Origin: Membranipora membranacea
Lineage: Eukaryota > Bryozoa > Gymnolaemata > Cheilostomatida > Membraniporidae
NCBI GenBank assembly: GCA_914767715.1
Contig: OU612071.1
Span: 25,293,681-25,357,680 of the forward strand
Reading direction: 5' to 3'
DNA: 64,000 bases
Numbering within the stretch: the stretch's first letter is position 1; each line of letters begins with the position of its first letter. The notes under the pieces were generated by a model. That model made no database searches, was not told the DNA's origin, and saw only the letters and a list, made by a program, of their open reading frames with translations. Positions 23,763-34,802 of the stretch are shown here, in pieces. A program made the translations under genes and the position numbers.

Positions 23763-24929
23763 CTAACTCATTGTGAAGTGTTCAAACTCAATACCGACTT
23801 GTTTTATCAGACTGAGACTGTCTCTTAGTGAGATCGCCTCTCGCTGGGCTCTCTGATAATCAGGAGTGAAAGCTTCATTATCAGTACTGAGATCATACAT
23901 GAGGTCAGCTGCCTTCACTGCATGTTCTCTTGACTCTGAGAGACGAAGGAGACGAAACAGGAGCAGACCTATGGCTGTGTGGGTTTGGGCGAGGTGGAAT
24001 CTGGTCTGTCTGTATTGTGGGAACTCTTGAAAGACACAAAGCGCTTTGTGCAGATTTATCCAAGCTTTATCAAACTTATCAAGCATCATCAGACTAAACC
24101 CCATCAGGTAATAACAGATCCCAGATCGTGGTGGATATTTCCCTGCTGGCCTTGTAAATGCCAGGTATGATAACCTGCAAGCTGTCTTATATTCCTTCAA
24201 TGCAACGCAGCATTTACTTGAATCTGTCAGCAGGTCAACATAACTTTTACTGAGAACAAATCTCTTACATCTCACAGCCTGTCTGAACGACTCTAGCGCC
24301 TCAGTATAACGTCCTGTCTTAGTATAGAGATGGCCTAGTGAGTCAAATGCTAATGACCTAATATAGTCTCTCAAAGAGATAGCTCTCTCACTTACTGTTT
24401 CGAATACATAGCTGATAATTTGTAAAGCTTTGTCATACTCTGCGAGCTCACAGAGAACTCGTACAAGATCATGGCTGTCTGGACAATAATCAGGGGCACG
24501 AGTAAGAGTACCAGCACAAGTAGTAGTTTGACACGAGGTATACAAACAGAGTGCATGTGAATGATCCACCCATGATCTATGGTAACAACCCATACTATAT
24601 AGTATATCTGCAGTGAGCAAAGAATGATACATCCTCCTAACTCTAATAGCTTCACTATCAGAGTGAATGTAAAGCTGTTTAGACACTGCTAACGATTTAT
24701 CATTGTATTGTAAAGATCTTCTATAATCACCCATTACAAAATATATACCTACGCGTAAGTGGTATATACGCACTAGATCTGTATGTGCTGTGTGTCGGCC
24801 GTAAATGTTAATGCGAAGACTCTCAGCATTATAAGAATCAGATAAAGCTTTATCGTATTCCCCTAACCCATAGTGGAGAGTACTCCTATTATGCAGATTC
24901 TTATGCATATCACCAACATTTACGCCCAT
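23763..24929 (-). CDS. C-terminal TPR half of split gene, copy A
   Basis: An open frame of 388 codons from an internal ATG (MGVNVGDMHKNL). It carries TPR units such as LHYGLGEYDKALSDSYNA, MGDYRRSLQYNDKSLAV, LGHLYTKTGRYTEALESF and DKFDKAWINLHKAL. It differs from copy B at about one residue in four in the first TPRs and has an extra in-frame stretch near 24,480-24,530. No promoter or splice acceptor suggests independent expression. Confidence 0.55.
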   Translation of the reverse strand: MGVNVGDMHKNLHNRSTLHYGLGEYDKALSDSYNAESLRINIYGRHTAHTDLVRIYHLRVGIYFVMGDYRRSLQYNDKSLAVSKQLYIHSDSEAIRVRRMYHSLLTADILYSMGCYHRSWVDHSHALCLYTSCQTTTCAGTLTRAPDYCPDSHDLVRVLCELAEYDKALQIISYVFETVSERAISLRDYIRSLAFDSLGHLYTKTGRYTEALESFRQAVRCKRFVLSKSYVDLLTDSSKCCVALKEYKTACRLSYLAFTRPAGKYPPRSGICYYLMGFSLMMLDKFDKAWINLHKALCVFQEFPQYRQTRFHLAQTHTAIGLLLFRLLRLSESREHAVKAADLMYDLSTDNEAFTPDYQRAQREAISLRDSLSLIKQVGIEFEHFTMS

Positions 24930-24979
24930 GTTAGTTTTTAATGCATTTAAGATATCGAAAGAATAAGCGCTATGTTTGA

Positions 24980-25109
24980 TAGTCTAAGTGCTCAGACTCC
25001 AAGGCGCAGGGAGTTACTTGCGCAAGCTATCAAACTCCTCTCCCCCACAAGGAGTTTGATAGCTTGCGCAAGTAACTCCCTGCGCCTTGGAGTCTGAGCA
25101 CTTAGACTA
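24980..25109. mobile_element. 130-bp perfect-hairpin MITE
   Basis: Two 60-base arms (24,980-25,039 and 25,050-25,109), exactly complementary, around the 10-base loop CTCCCCCACA. Ends are TAGTCTAAG...CTTAGACTA. The 9-bp sequence TATGTTTGA flanks it on both sides (24,971-24,979 and 25,110-25,118) and occurs once at the empty site in copy B. A 9-bp duplication fits Mutator-like elements best, but the superfamily is not proven. It has no coding capacity. Confidence 0.95.
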
Positions 25110-27457
25110 TATGTTTGAGTGCCTGATCATATAATTCCAGCCCTTCATATGTCATACTCCAATAGCCATAATACCTCACTATTACTAGTGCTAAATGAGA
25201 CACTCGATCATGATGTGTTTGGTCATGTTTAGTTTGTACCTCTTTCATAGCATACTCATACAGTGACAGTGACTTTGTGTCATATTGCTTCATAAGAGCA
25301 AGCTCAATCTTATCCAGGACCTCAAGGCTTTCTTTGTAACAATCAAGCGTGAACAAACAATCGACTTGCGCCAACTGCCAGATTATAACTGATCTAATAT
25401 TATCACATTGGATTAGAGTTTCAAGATAACCTAAAGCCCCTCTGTAGTTGTCACTATCATGCAGAATGGTGTAACACAGCATTAGTGCTCTCAACTCATA
25501 TGCTCTGGGTTTTGTTATGTTGTTTATATGAACATACTCTCTTATCATCTTCCTGAATCCATTACAATCTACCACGTTTTCTTCTGTTAGAGCTTCAGTC
25601 AGGACTCTTAAAGCTCTCTCATAATCAGACATAACAACGAAAACCTCGGCTTGTAACAGGAAATTTGATTTGAGCAGACTTATTGGTGATCTTTTATCTG
25701 GAAGACATAGACCGATGAATTTTCTCATATCAAAATCATGTAAATCTACACTCATAGACAGGCCTCTTACTACTGATCTGTTGACTAACCATTTCAGGGA
25801 CGTCAACAAACAACCGAACATGATGAAGATATTTCTGGGGATGTGATAGCGGTCACTCTCTGATTTGTGTGGGATGTTAGGGAGAACAGACAGACACTCA
25901 CACTGTGTCCCTGAAGTGATGTAGGCCTTTATCCTTATAAAGATGGCCAGCCCTAGTGTTATTTTCATCAATTGATAATGCTCTTTACTTATTACCCCGA
26001 ATGACGATGCCATGATATCAAATACTTCCCACGGATAGGCCTTCTCAGTCCCAAGCAGGACTTTCAGATTTGATGCTAGAAGAGTCGGATAGCGGAACAC
26101 GTCAGATTTCACTTTAATGTCGGATTTTTCATTGCCACTCTCAAATTTGGGCAGGAACGGATAGTTTTTAATATCCTCTAAGATGGTCCTCAACCTTTTC
26201 TGGATCACTGACTTGCTTTTCATTTGGTCTTCCTCAAAGTTTCGCCTTTTCTCTAGAAAGCTTTTGTAAAGAGCTTCCCCACCATTGTTGGCAAATATTA
26301 ACACTGTGCTCGAAAGTAAATCTGCAAGATCTCCGACCTTATTAGGGTCAACAGGTGATCTCAAGGCTGACTTGTAGCTTTCCATAAATTGGTCAACTGT
26401 TAATATGAGTTTCTCACTACCAGGGTAACCATTACCTGTGGGTATATTACCAGCCTTCTTTGTAATCCCATCAAATCTAATACCGCTAACTTTGGGCTGG
26501 TCAATATCCTTTACATCTTCGCTTTTTAACTCGGCAATGTCAAAACGCTTCATCTCAGTCTCTCCTACATTGTTTATACGGAAATATGTGTCCATAGCTA
26601 ACCACGTGAAATAATCTGTGTCAGTTGAGTCTACTATGAATGCATATTCCATGTCTGAGTAAGGGGTGGCTTCACCTCGAGCTACAGAACCGAGACCGAT
26701 AACAGCAAACGAGGACGGAGGAGAAAAACCAAATTTACTCAAAACCTTAACACTGCTACCAACGATTGACGAGAAAACATCAATAATACCCTTAGTACAC
26801 TTAACACTCACATCAAACACAGCGTCTACTAACTGTTCAGCTTGTTGTATATTAGAGTCACTAAACACATCATCCAGACTGAGAACCTCCTGGAGCGGAT
26901 CTAGACTGTCCACTTGTTGTCTGATGTTGTTACGGTATGACGTCACCTTATGTTTGTGTTTACTGATAAGATTCTGATGCTCACTGAAGGATAGCGGATG
27001 ATTTCCGTTATACCAGGTGTTCTCTATGTCATACACTCTCCTTAGTCTTCTCTCTGTGGGCTCTAGTTGAGCTACACATCCACTGGCTAAACCGTGAGCC
27101 TATATAGGATAAAAATATAAGCATAAGTAAAACATTCTCAATGCTGTGAGGACAGCCTGATTAGTCCCAAAGCCAGGTTGAGAAAACAAAACCATTTTTA
27201 CAACTTGCTGGGAGAACACAACTTCAGGTCAACTTGAGTAAATTTGAAAATTTGTTCATAAAAAGATGACGCCTGTTGTACATGCAGCCCTGTCCGTCCA
27301 GTCCTTATCAAAATGTGTGCCCAAATTTTTGCTAGATAAGAGCTTTTACCTTGAGGCAAGTTATCCAGTTACTTTCATTCTTTGTTATCAGATTATTTCT
27401 CTCAGCCTCATATTGATAATGATCTGCTAAAAGATCCAGTCCCCAAAAATCATCCAT
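25102..27457 (-). CDS. N-terminal NTase half of split gene, copy A
   Basis: Exons 27,350-27,457 and 25,102-27,099 would give about 701 residues ending LYDQALKHIV, the last two residues coming from the target duplication and MITE. It keeps the whole nucleotidyltransferase core: GLGSVARGEATPYSDMEY with G-S and D-x-E, and a later IRFDG whose Asp could be the third carboxylate. The C-terminal TPR array is lost. If stable it would be a catalytic domain without its repeat scaffold; otherwise it is a dead product. Confidence 0.6.
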
Positions 27458-28014
27458 CCTGAAATCAGAGTAAAAGTACAAACAGTGAATCTTCTCTCAT
27501 GACTGAACGAAAATCAGCTACCAGAAGGCTGTAGCGTATTGCGCTGACTCATATCCTCCACACGTCTGTACTTTTAGATATAATAGTACACAAATTAAAT
27601 GACTGCTATCCAGACCAATGTCTGTTCGCCAGGTTTAGGAGTCACATCGAAAACTATGTCGCGTAAGTAGTGTTGAAACATGGGTCTAACTTGGAGTTAT
27701 GCTTTCACAGTTCTATTATGGGAGTGTCAAAGATGGGATTATAATTGCAAGGACCTGCAATGTCAACCAACCATTGTCAATTATGTACAAGTTATGTGGA
27801 ATAAGAATATGGAAATGCCGACGACTGAAATTGATAGCTAAAGATAATTGAGCAAATTATGAACAAGTATAAACAGGAATGTTGTATGGTGCAGCACATG
27901 TGTGAGATACTAAATACAAGGATTGATGAGACTTAGACACTATCATGGTCCATAAATTTCCTTTAGCCTATGACTACATGTAATATTAAATATAATATAT
28001 ATAAATAATAACAT

Positions 28015-28560
28015 TCAGACGACGGGACGCTGCTGTAGCAGACAGACGTAACATCTTAAATATGGAGGGCCATCGGTGCAACCAGCACTTCCAGCTCTAT
28101 CAACATGACAACGATTACAAAAACGCATATATTATTACCCTGACAACCACTTATAGCCAACTGTGCCTCGACTGCGTCGGCAGCTTGCCCACCGTTGGGC
28201 GCGTTGGTTAGACACACCACCACATCATTCAACTCTGGCTTCCAACAGCACACTTAAAAGAGCGTCCACTGCCCAACCAATTCAAGCGCTACAAAACAAT
28301 CGCCTGCCAAAATCTTCAGGCAAATCAAACTAAAACAATAAACTAGCTAAATGTAGACATCGGCCGATGTTCAATTAACCTTTCACCTCAGCTGGCCTGC
28401 ATTGACGAGCGACTGACCTGCATGGCAGGAACATCAGGCCCAACCAACACAGAATTCTCACAGGTGTTTGCCTCACCTTTCCATTTGTTCCAGTATTCAT
28501 TTCAAAGCAATACACCAAGGACAAGTAGTATAAATTTTGAATGTCTAAGGGGCCAGCTAC
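28015..28560. other. GC-richer unknown segment, copy A
   Basis: Distinctly richer in G+C than its surroundings and shared with copy B (62,430-62,950). Frames on either strand are 65-94 codons, and a stop interrupts the plus-strand frame in copy A but not in copy B, so it is not under strong coding constraint. It includes the 14-base palindrome ACATCGGCCGATGT. It might be 5' sequence of the NTase-TPR gene or a repeat. I recognise neither. Confidence 0.35.
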
Positions 28561-28629
28561 ACAGGCCGATGTTTGAAAAAAATCAATCCTACTAAGCTAA
28601 AAACAGTACAACCAGATAAGTTGCTATAA

Positions 28630-29276
28630 AGCTGCGTTTACACGTCCGACAAATCGGCTAATAATAACAACTCCCGACACAGATTATGAATCTGCTCTAT
28701 AATCGTTGTCTGTCAACATGTCAAAGATACGCTATTTACACACTGTTCATGCCTAACCGATTTCAACACAAACTTCCAACTCAACTTGTCTCTGATTGGC
28801 TAGTGAGACAACTAGTTGGTTTATTCAGTTGTAGTAGTAACTAGTTAGTAGTTCATAGCTGGAGAGTGGAGTCTCCTTCACTAGTCTCCCTAGTTGAAAT
28901 GCTACTGTTGTGCCCCTGCAGACTGAGACTGAGACTGACAGAGAGTCATGTATAGTAATGATTCATCATCTGATGAAGATGTTATAATAGCAGCAGCAGC
29001 AATAACTGTTATAACTATATTGCTGTACAAGTTGCTGCTAAGGACAAGGAAAGGGTGAGAGAAATAATATAATGATCATCATTACTTATACTCATTTATT
29101 GGCTGAACCATTCATAACCGTTAAGATCTGTCGTTCACTTGTGACATTGTCACAAGTGCACGATTTTGAACAATACAGATTTAAACACTGATTAACTGTT
29201 TACACAGTCAGTCAAATCGGTGATCTGTGTCGGAGTTGTTATTATTAGCCGATTTGTCTCACATGTAAACGCAGCT
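28630..29276. mobile_element. Harbinger-like MITE with captured exon
   Basis: Terminal inverted repeats of about 54 bp (AGCTGCGTTTACA... at 28,630 and its complement ending 29,276), flanked by TAA on both sides (28,627-28,629 and 29,277-29,279). The 3-bp TAA/TWA duplication is typical of PIF/Harbinger. The 647-bp interior keeps a short coding-like exon. Absent from copy B. Confidence 0.75.
28948..29054 (+). CDS. Remnant first exon of a DNA-transposon protein
   Basis: ATG then MYSNDSSSDEDVIIAAAAIT and on to LLYKLLLRTRK, ending at a donor-like GG|GTGAGA; the unspliced frame stops at 29,058. The Ser/Asp/Glu start followed by a run of small hydrophobics and then basic residues is what the N-terminus of many Harbinger transposases looks like, so the MITE seems to be an internal deletion of a longer element. 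Function is inferred from position only. Confidence 0.4.
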
Positions 29277-29339
29277 TAAGAATGAAAACATTTAATTATA
29301 ATTCACAGATACGGATATATGCTGATACAGCCCAAGCCA

Positions 29340-29575
29340 TATTCCCACCGAGCCATTTTCTCACCGGAACATTTTCCCACAAGGACGATTACTCACTGAT
29401 CCATTTTCTCACCGGGATGTTTTCCCACCAATCTGTTTCCCCACCAAGCTGTTTTCCCACCTGGACATTTTCTCACCAATCCATTTTTCCACCTGGACAA
29501 TTCCCAACCAAACCATTTTCCAACCCAGACGTTTTTCCACTTTCCATTTTCCCACCATTATTTTTTTCTTTCAAA
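29340..29575. repeat. 16-bp minisatellite, left arm
   Basis: About thirteen 16-bp units of the form (A/G)TTTTCCCACC(A/T)nnAC. The unit is complementary to that of the right array. The 98-codon frame across it (FSHQ/FPP-type repeats) is a by-product of the repeat. Confidence 0.85.
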
Positions 29576-29844
29576 TGAACAGTGGTAGCTTCTTTCTATT
29601 TTTTGTTTCTTTTCCTTCTGCTCTTTTTCAGGCATTAAAGATTTTAATTGAAAGTAGTGTTAGTGTCTCGTCATAAGAGTTTTGTTGTTCCTTTTTTATT
29701 CTAGAATCCCAAAGTCTATGACATTTGGTGTTAAAAATGTTAAGTTCAGAAATTTACTTTTTTTTTTAACTTTTCACCTAAGGAACTGTTGTCAGATTTA
29801 TGGGGGGAGGGCGCTTGTTTGTAAACAGAAGATGCACACAGAAT

Positions 29845-30020
29845 CTTGGAATGAACATCGGCTGGAACAAACGTCGACAGGATTGAACTAACTGGAATGA
29901 GCGTAGTCTGGTATGAAAGTCGAAAATCCTGTAAGGAACTCATAAAGTGCTGGATTGAATGCTGGCTGCATTAGTTGGTATGAAGATTCAACAGGAGAGC
30001 AACTCCCCAAAATAACTGTG
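29845..30020. repeat. Inner inverted repeat, left side, with its own 16-bp units
   Basis: CTGGAATGAACGTCGA-like 16-bp units lead into about 110 bases (through AAGTGCTGGATTGAA and GAGCAACTCCCCAAAAT) that recur inverted at 31,425-31,530. Confidence 0.75.
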
Positions 30021-30287
30021 TTATAAAAAACCAGCATACATCTTATGAACAATCAAGGTTTTGGTTTAAATTTATAATTATGATTATGCTACGGCGATTC
30101 GATACTGCCATGCCAAACCACATGCGCTGCACATTGGTACTATTTTTATTTATTTATTATGTTTGGTACGGTCTCGACAAGCTAAGTTCGGCTGGGGAGG
30201 TGGGAAGTTTCCCACATCCCCTGCTGTAGCTCTATTCTACCTTTGCGGTAGCATCCTAAAGTGAGTAGGGGTGTAGAGTCTGTTGTG

Positions 30288-30845
30288 TACATTTTAAATA
30301 CTTAGTTTGAGGCTGCTATTTTGTATCACATCTCATTCTCCATATCTTTTTCTATCATGTGAGCAATTTCCAGCTTTGGAATCCAAATATCGAGGATTAT
30401 CGAGACCTCTCAAACTTCCAAGGTGACGGCAGTCTATTGGCATTGAGAATCAGCTGGCACACCGCGTGGGACGTCACAACGCGTCATACTTAGTATGATA
30501 TACTAATAGATAGGATGATGATCAAAATGTTCAGGGATATAGAGGGTCTCGAACCCAGGTCCAAATGGCCATGCAGGCAACGCCGCTAACGCTGAGCTAT
30601 AATGTCTACAAGCTTGAAGGGCTGGACCTAATCGTGCGATGGTAGCGGCATTGCCTGCTGGTATTGAAAGACCCAGGTGTGCCCGCTGAATCCCAATGCC
30701 AATTGAAGATTATCACACTGGAAGTTTGAGATGCCATAACTTCCTCAATATTTGGATTCTAAAGCTAAAAATTGCTCACATGATAGAATAAAATGTGGAG
30801 AATAAAATTTGATACAATATAGCAGCCTCAAACTAAGTCTTTAAG
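30288..30845. repeat. Inverted pair of SINE-like repeats
   Basis: Left arm 30,288-30,480 and right arm about 30,648-30,845 are reverse complements at about 80-85%, sharing TATCATGTGAGCAATTT, GAATCCAAATAT and TTAGTTTGAGGCTGCTAT. A tRNA-like stretch sits between them. A fragment of the same sequence lies at 21,875-21,918, so each arm is probably a copy of one SINE family inserted head to head. Confidence 0.65.
30543..30604 (-). pseudogene. tRNA-like SINE head
   Basis: On the minus strand: A-box-like TAGCTCAGCGTTAGCGG and B-box GGGTTCGAGACCC at tRNA spacing. The acceptor stem does not pair and the T stem has only three good pairs, so it is not a working tRNA. A degenerate second copy of the head (GGTAGCGGCATTGCCTGCTG) begins the right arm at 30,642. 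Confidence 0.5.
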
Positions 30846-31424
30846 ACAGAGGTTTGTAAAAAACTTGATTAAAGCCGCTGACAGTGATGGGACTTGACAG
30901 TCGGCTAAAAAACTAGCAGTTGATATGACGTCATCGATTGAATTACAGCATGACTTTGGTGTGTGTCCATACAATGAACATAGGTGATAGATAAATCTTT
31001 ATAGGTGAATAGATAACATCTTTATGTTCTTGTCACATACATAACAAATGTTATAACTGTACCACATTGGTGATACGAGTTAGCTATTTCGATGTATGAC
31101 GGCTGGTGGACAGCGTGCAGGGAAAACAATGTCCACTGTCACAATTACCAAGTTACAACAAATGAATGTTCACAGAAAAATAATAGTGAACCAAGGTGTA
31201 AACTTCTACAATTCATTAGTTGCACCTGATTTCTTTAATGCTTCACCATTGTTTTGCTGATGAAATATACAAAGGGTCATTGTTTCTCTTTCAGTATTTC
31301 ATTACCACTTCAGTTTTTTTACCAAATTTCTGCTTGATTCCATCTAGCCATCAGAAATTTAGTAACAATCATCATAAACAGATGCGAGTGCCTTGCGAAT
31401 GATCATCATTAATTCACACAAATA

Positions 31425-31530
31425 TTTTGGGGAGTTGCTCTTGCGTTGATTCTATATACTAATGCAGTCGACGTTCAATCCAGCACTTTCTGCGTTCATT
31501 TCAGGATTATTGACTTCATTCCTATCCCCT
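31425..31530. repeat. Inner inverted repeat, right side
   Basis: ATTTTGGGGAGTTGCTC through TTCAATCCAGCACTTTC is the inverted partner of about 29,910-30,018. The 16-bp unit (GGATTGAACGTCGACTG on the minus strand) is visible here as well. Confidence 0.75.
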
Positions 31531-33378
31531 GCACACACCAGCATATTATATGATCAGATTCTAAGGTGCATTGACCCGATATGCGGATTCGTATTTTTAA
31601 CAAGAATTTGATCTCAAATATGTATTTTTTTCGCCAATTCTTGTTGCGGGTTGGATGAAATTGTTTAAATTATTGGTTTTCAATCAAATCGCTTTATTCT
31701 TCTGGAGAGAAGACTAAATACTTTTCTGCATTTAATTGATATTAAGTCACCAAAAAGGAGTGAGTACGAGCGGAGAGCAGGAAGACCCATATCTAAATCC
31801 TGCAGTAAACCTGGCGAAATGCACAAGGGGGCCCGGAAAACAGGGAGCACTGTGCGCATTTGGAACAATTTTAATAGAAATAGATCACAGCATTGTTTTT
31901 TTTTGTAGAAAAAGAAGAAAACATGCATTAACTATCCCTCTAAAATGTTACACCTTAATGTTGTCATAGCAAGTTTGGGACGCTTCTAATTTGTTATAAC
32001 TTAGTTTCCATACCACAAAACTGGATGGTTTGACATCACTCACAAAGATTCCAACTGCAGCATGAGGTTCGGTTACAGTTATTGTCTGATGATCTCCTAA
32101 TACGATAGAGGAGCCAGCATAATTCCTATGAATTCAGTAACATTTATTGATAGGGGAAGTCCTATTTCGATATTGGTCTAAGTTCAATAATCTAAGTTGA
32201 ACGACAATAGCCTTGTCACGTGGTGACGGTTTTGTTTTCAGACTGCTTCGATATACAATTCTAGAACCCCTCCAAGTCCTAGAGTGAGGGTTAACACGAA
32301 AGGCTAAAAATTGTCTTTGGAATTTTTGAGTATTATCACATTTTTGGTATTTATATTTGCCTTAGATACCTTTGAAGGTTGCAAAGAAGGGGCACAGGTT
32401 GACTGTTTTTTATACATTTCTTACGTTGTTACTCAATCCATAACTTTTTTAGTCGTATTTTCATATTATATTTCCGTGTTCAATAGAAATTTCACTGAGT
32501 AGAAACCTTCAACATGAAACAAATAAATAGTATGCCCATAATCTTAACAATACTTTAATTGATCAGATAATGTAGACAGAGCATACAACCAAATTGTGTA
32601 TAGATATGCTTACAAAAGCTCAGTCTTTGGTTTACAAAATTATAATTAACCAAGTATCATCTATGCCTTGTCTGCTTTAAATGGCCACCCTTATTTATCA
32701 GCATAGATTCTTTAATGCAATCAAATATGTTCAATTGTTCATGCTTGTTGGTCATCACCAATTGCATTTAGTATTGCAGGTAGTTGTCCCTTCTTTTTAA
32801 AAGTGGAAACAATTCTAACATTTCAAGCTGTTGATATGGTGAAAGCAGGAAGGGTCCCTGATCAAAGAAAATAATTGTTGTAACTTGAATAATATTCATT
32901 GACACCTTGGAAAGGATCATGTGCGTGAATATACATAGAGTGAGTTGTTTTTTTTACATTCTTTGGTGGTTGATTGATAAAAGCTTGTAGACCAGTAAAA
33001 CCATCTTACCGAAAGCCATGTGGCGGATAACATATGATGTAAGCTTAATTTTGTAGAGTGATATATGGCGAATAACCGTAGTATGATAATCACTTCAGCT
33101 CGGGCAATGATTAAATGGCTCAAAACTTTTGAGAATTGGCATAGGCACCATTAATTTGTTTTGTCAAAAAAGAAGTTTATAACAAGGAGACAATTTTGAT
33201 TAAATCAACCACTCGGACTAACTTGTGCAATAAAAAACTCAAACCAAAATCAAACCCGCTACCGATAAAGTCACATCTCCATTTCCAAAGCTACTTTCTC
33301 AAGTGTTGGCTGGATGTGAACATTGTTAACGTATTTGTGTAATGTGAACAGCTCAGCCTGAAAAAAAAGGCTACGAAG
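31531..33378. other. Interior of foldback composite, nothing coding recognised
   Basis: Open frames here are 60-82 codons. One (32,311-32,502) is strongly hydrophobic but has no gene context. No transposase or RT motif seen on either strand. Confidence 0.5.
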
Positions 33379-33657
33379 GAAAACTGTGCGGTGAAAGATT
33401 TTTGTGGTGGGAAAACAGCACTGTGGTAAATTGTCCTGTTGGGAAAAGTTGTTTGGTGGGAAAATGGCTTGTTGAGAAAATATCTAGGTGGTAAAATGGA
33501 TTGGTGGGAAAACGTCCAGGTGGAAATCTAGATTGGTGGGAAAACATCCAGGTGTGATAATGGCACAGTGGGAAATCAACAAGATGGGACAATGGCTCGG
33601 TGGGAAAATGTCTAGGTGGGAAAACAGCAGAGCGGGATAACAGGAGGTGGGGAAATG
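33379..33657. repeat. 16-bp minisatellite, right arm (inverted)
   Basis: Repeats of GGTGGGAAAACGTCCA-like units, the reverse complement of the left array's unit. Some units differ by one or two bases in length. Confidence 0.85.
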
Positions 33658-33680
33658 GCTGGAAAATATGGCGGATTCCA

Positions 33681-33790
33681 CCAACGCACCTAACCCTCTA
33701 ACCATCTGGGCATTTCAAGTCTCTACGCCGCCACATTTATCTCCAAACAGACTGTTTAGATCACAGGCTATCAGTATTTTTAATAAATAA
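33681..33790. repeat. Repeat R, left member
   Basis: About 110 bases (ACCAACGCACCTAACCCTCT onward) recur in the same orientation at 63,450-63,562 with about 12 differences. Its position, downstream of each copy's right edge, makes it either the outer part of the duplicated unit or an older dispersed repeat. Confidence 0.85.
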
Positions 33791-34802
33791 CACTAAAAGT
33801 TTAATTTCTTAAAAATTTCTTTATAAATTTGAAGTCCTTGAGTCTTGTTTAATTTTGTGTCATTTGGCTAAAGGTTATGTTCCGATGTCTGGTGACCTAA
33901 GATGAACCCTTGGTCCTTATTCCTAACCTTTTTCAAGATTATCGAAAACAATAACAGACAATAATAGAATAATTTATTTCAGCTTATTGTGTCAATTTGA
34001 CAAATGCGTTTAACCCTTGAATTTTGCACTCAAGATCCATCAATCATAATTAGTTGACACAAACTCACTACAGTTCACTTATTAATAATGAATAATTTGT
34101 GAATAAGGATACTTCCGATACCATGTTGTGTTGTGATCGTTGCATATTCAGAAAAAAATATGGCTGCTTCTATACACTAAGGTAATTTTCAACATGATGT
34201 TCTTTATGATGATTGAGTATGAAAATGTCATCTGACACTAACTCCAAACTTTCACTGTAGAATGCCCCTTTGTTCGGTTGCCCCCATCGAGTATTGACCA
34301 GAATCGCAAGAACACTCGCAGACTACATTTTCCATCAGACTGTAAAATATTCAATAACTCCATCCAGACAGCTTTTCTGCCTTGTCTGAAAATCTGCCGA
34401 TATGGTACTGCTATCTAAGATTAAAGGCGCATGTGAACCTGAAGACTTAAGCAGAAGTAACCAAATACATCACTGATCATACCAAGTAAGCATACAAAGC
34501 TACTAGACTGACCGACTACGCCCTCATAACCCCACTAGACAACGTCACAGAGCCTATCGGTTAAGTGGCTGTGAACTATGTCAGAGGTGGTCCATCAATT
34601 TAAGCATTGCCTTCAGTACCATATACCAAGCTAGTCTAATCTGATCAAACTCTTTTAAACTGGATATACAACTTCCCCATGCGCTCTCTCAAAAGTCAAA
34701 GCTCATGGTGAAACATCACAAATCCCAAACAATTGACTTTTGTAAACTCCCTCTCCATCAAAGACTTGGAAACTAAAGAAGCTGTCTTTAGCAACAAGCT
34801 AT

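Larger units (their letters stand above)
23763..27457 (-). pseudogene. NTase-TPR gene, copy A, split by a MITE
   Basis: Same gene as copy B 58,350-61,862. Exon 1 is 27,350-27,457 (ATG GAT GAT TTT TGG..., 36 codons), intron 27,100-27,349 with GT-AG ends, exon 2 from 27,099 down to the stop at 23,763. The coding frame is broken at 24,980-25,109 by a hairpin MITE plus 9-bp target duplication; 139 added bases shift the frame and the first half stops inside the element (TAA, 25,102-25,104). The NTase domain falls in the 5' half and the TPR array in the 3' half. Beyond this break both halves are open, so the insertion is recent. Confidence 0.85.
1421..28593. repeat. Tandem segmental duplication, copy A
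   Basis: This block recurs head-to-tail as copy B at about 34,222-62,987. The offset is 34,631 at the CCDC180 start, 34,632 through mid-gene and 34,587 at the NTase-TPR gene; indels explain the changes. By eye the core from about 2,590 to 28,550 is mostly 97-100% identical, while the outer left 1.2 kb is only about 88-90% identical. Copy A specifically carries the MITE at 24,980-25,109, the 125-bp segment at 5,986-6,110 and a second 26-bp unit at 1,388-1,439. Boundaries are approximate because homology fades in repeats at both ends. Confidence 0.95.
29340..33665. mobile_element. Foldback-like composite with minisatellite arms
   Basis: Two arrays of a 16-bp motif in opposite orientation (29,340-29,575 and 33,379-33,657) bracket 3.8 kb with no long frame. 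Outer ends are related (GCCATATT at the left, AATATGGC at the right). Long inverted arms made of short tandem repeats are the hallmark of FB/TU-type foldback elements. I could not find target duplications. The interior holds further inverted structures, described separately. Confidence 0.5.

Noticed and set aside
29282-29578. 98-codon plus-strand frame rich in FSHQ/FPP
   Set aside because: Translation of the 16-bp minisatellite; 48 bases make a 16-residue repeat automatically.
31680-31969. Overlapping 77- and 82-codon frames on opposite strands inside the foldback composite
   Set aside because: No domain, no partner exon, and both strands open equally, which suggests chance.
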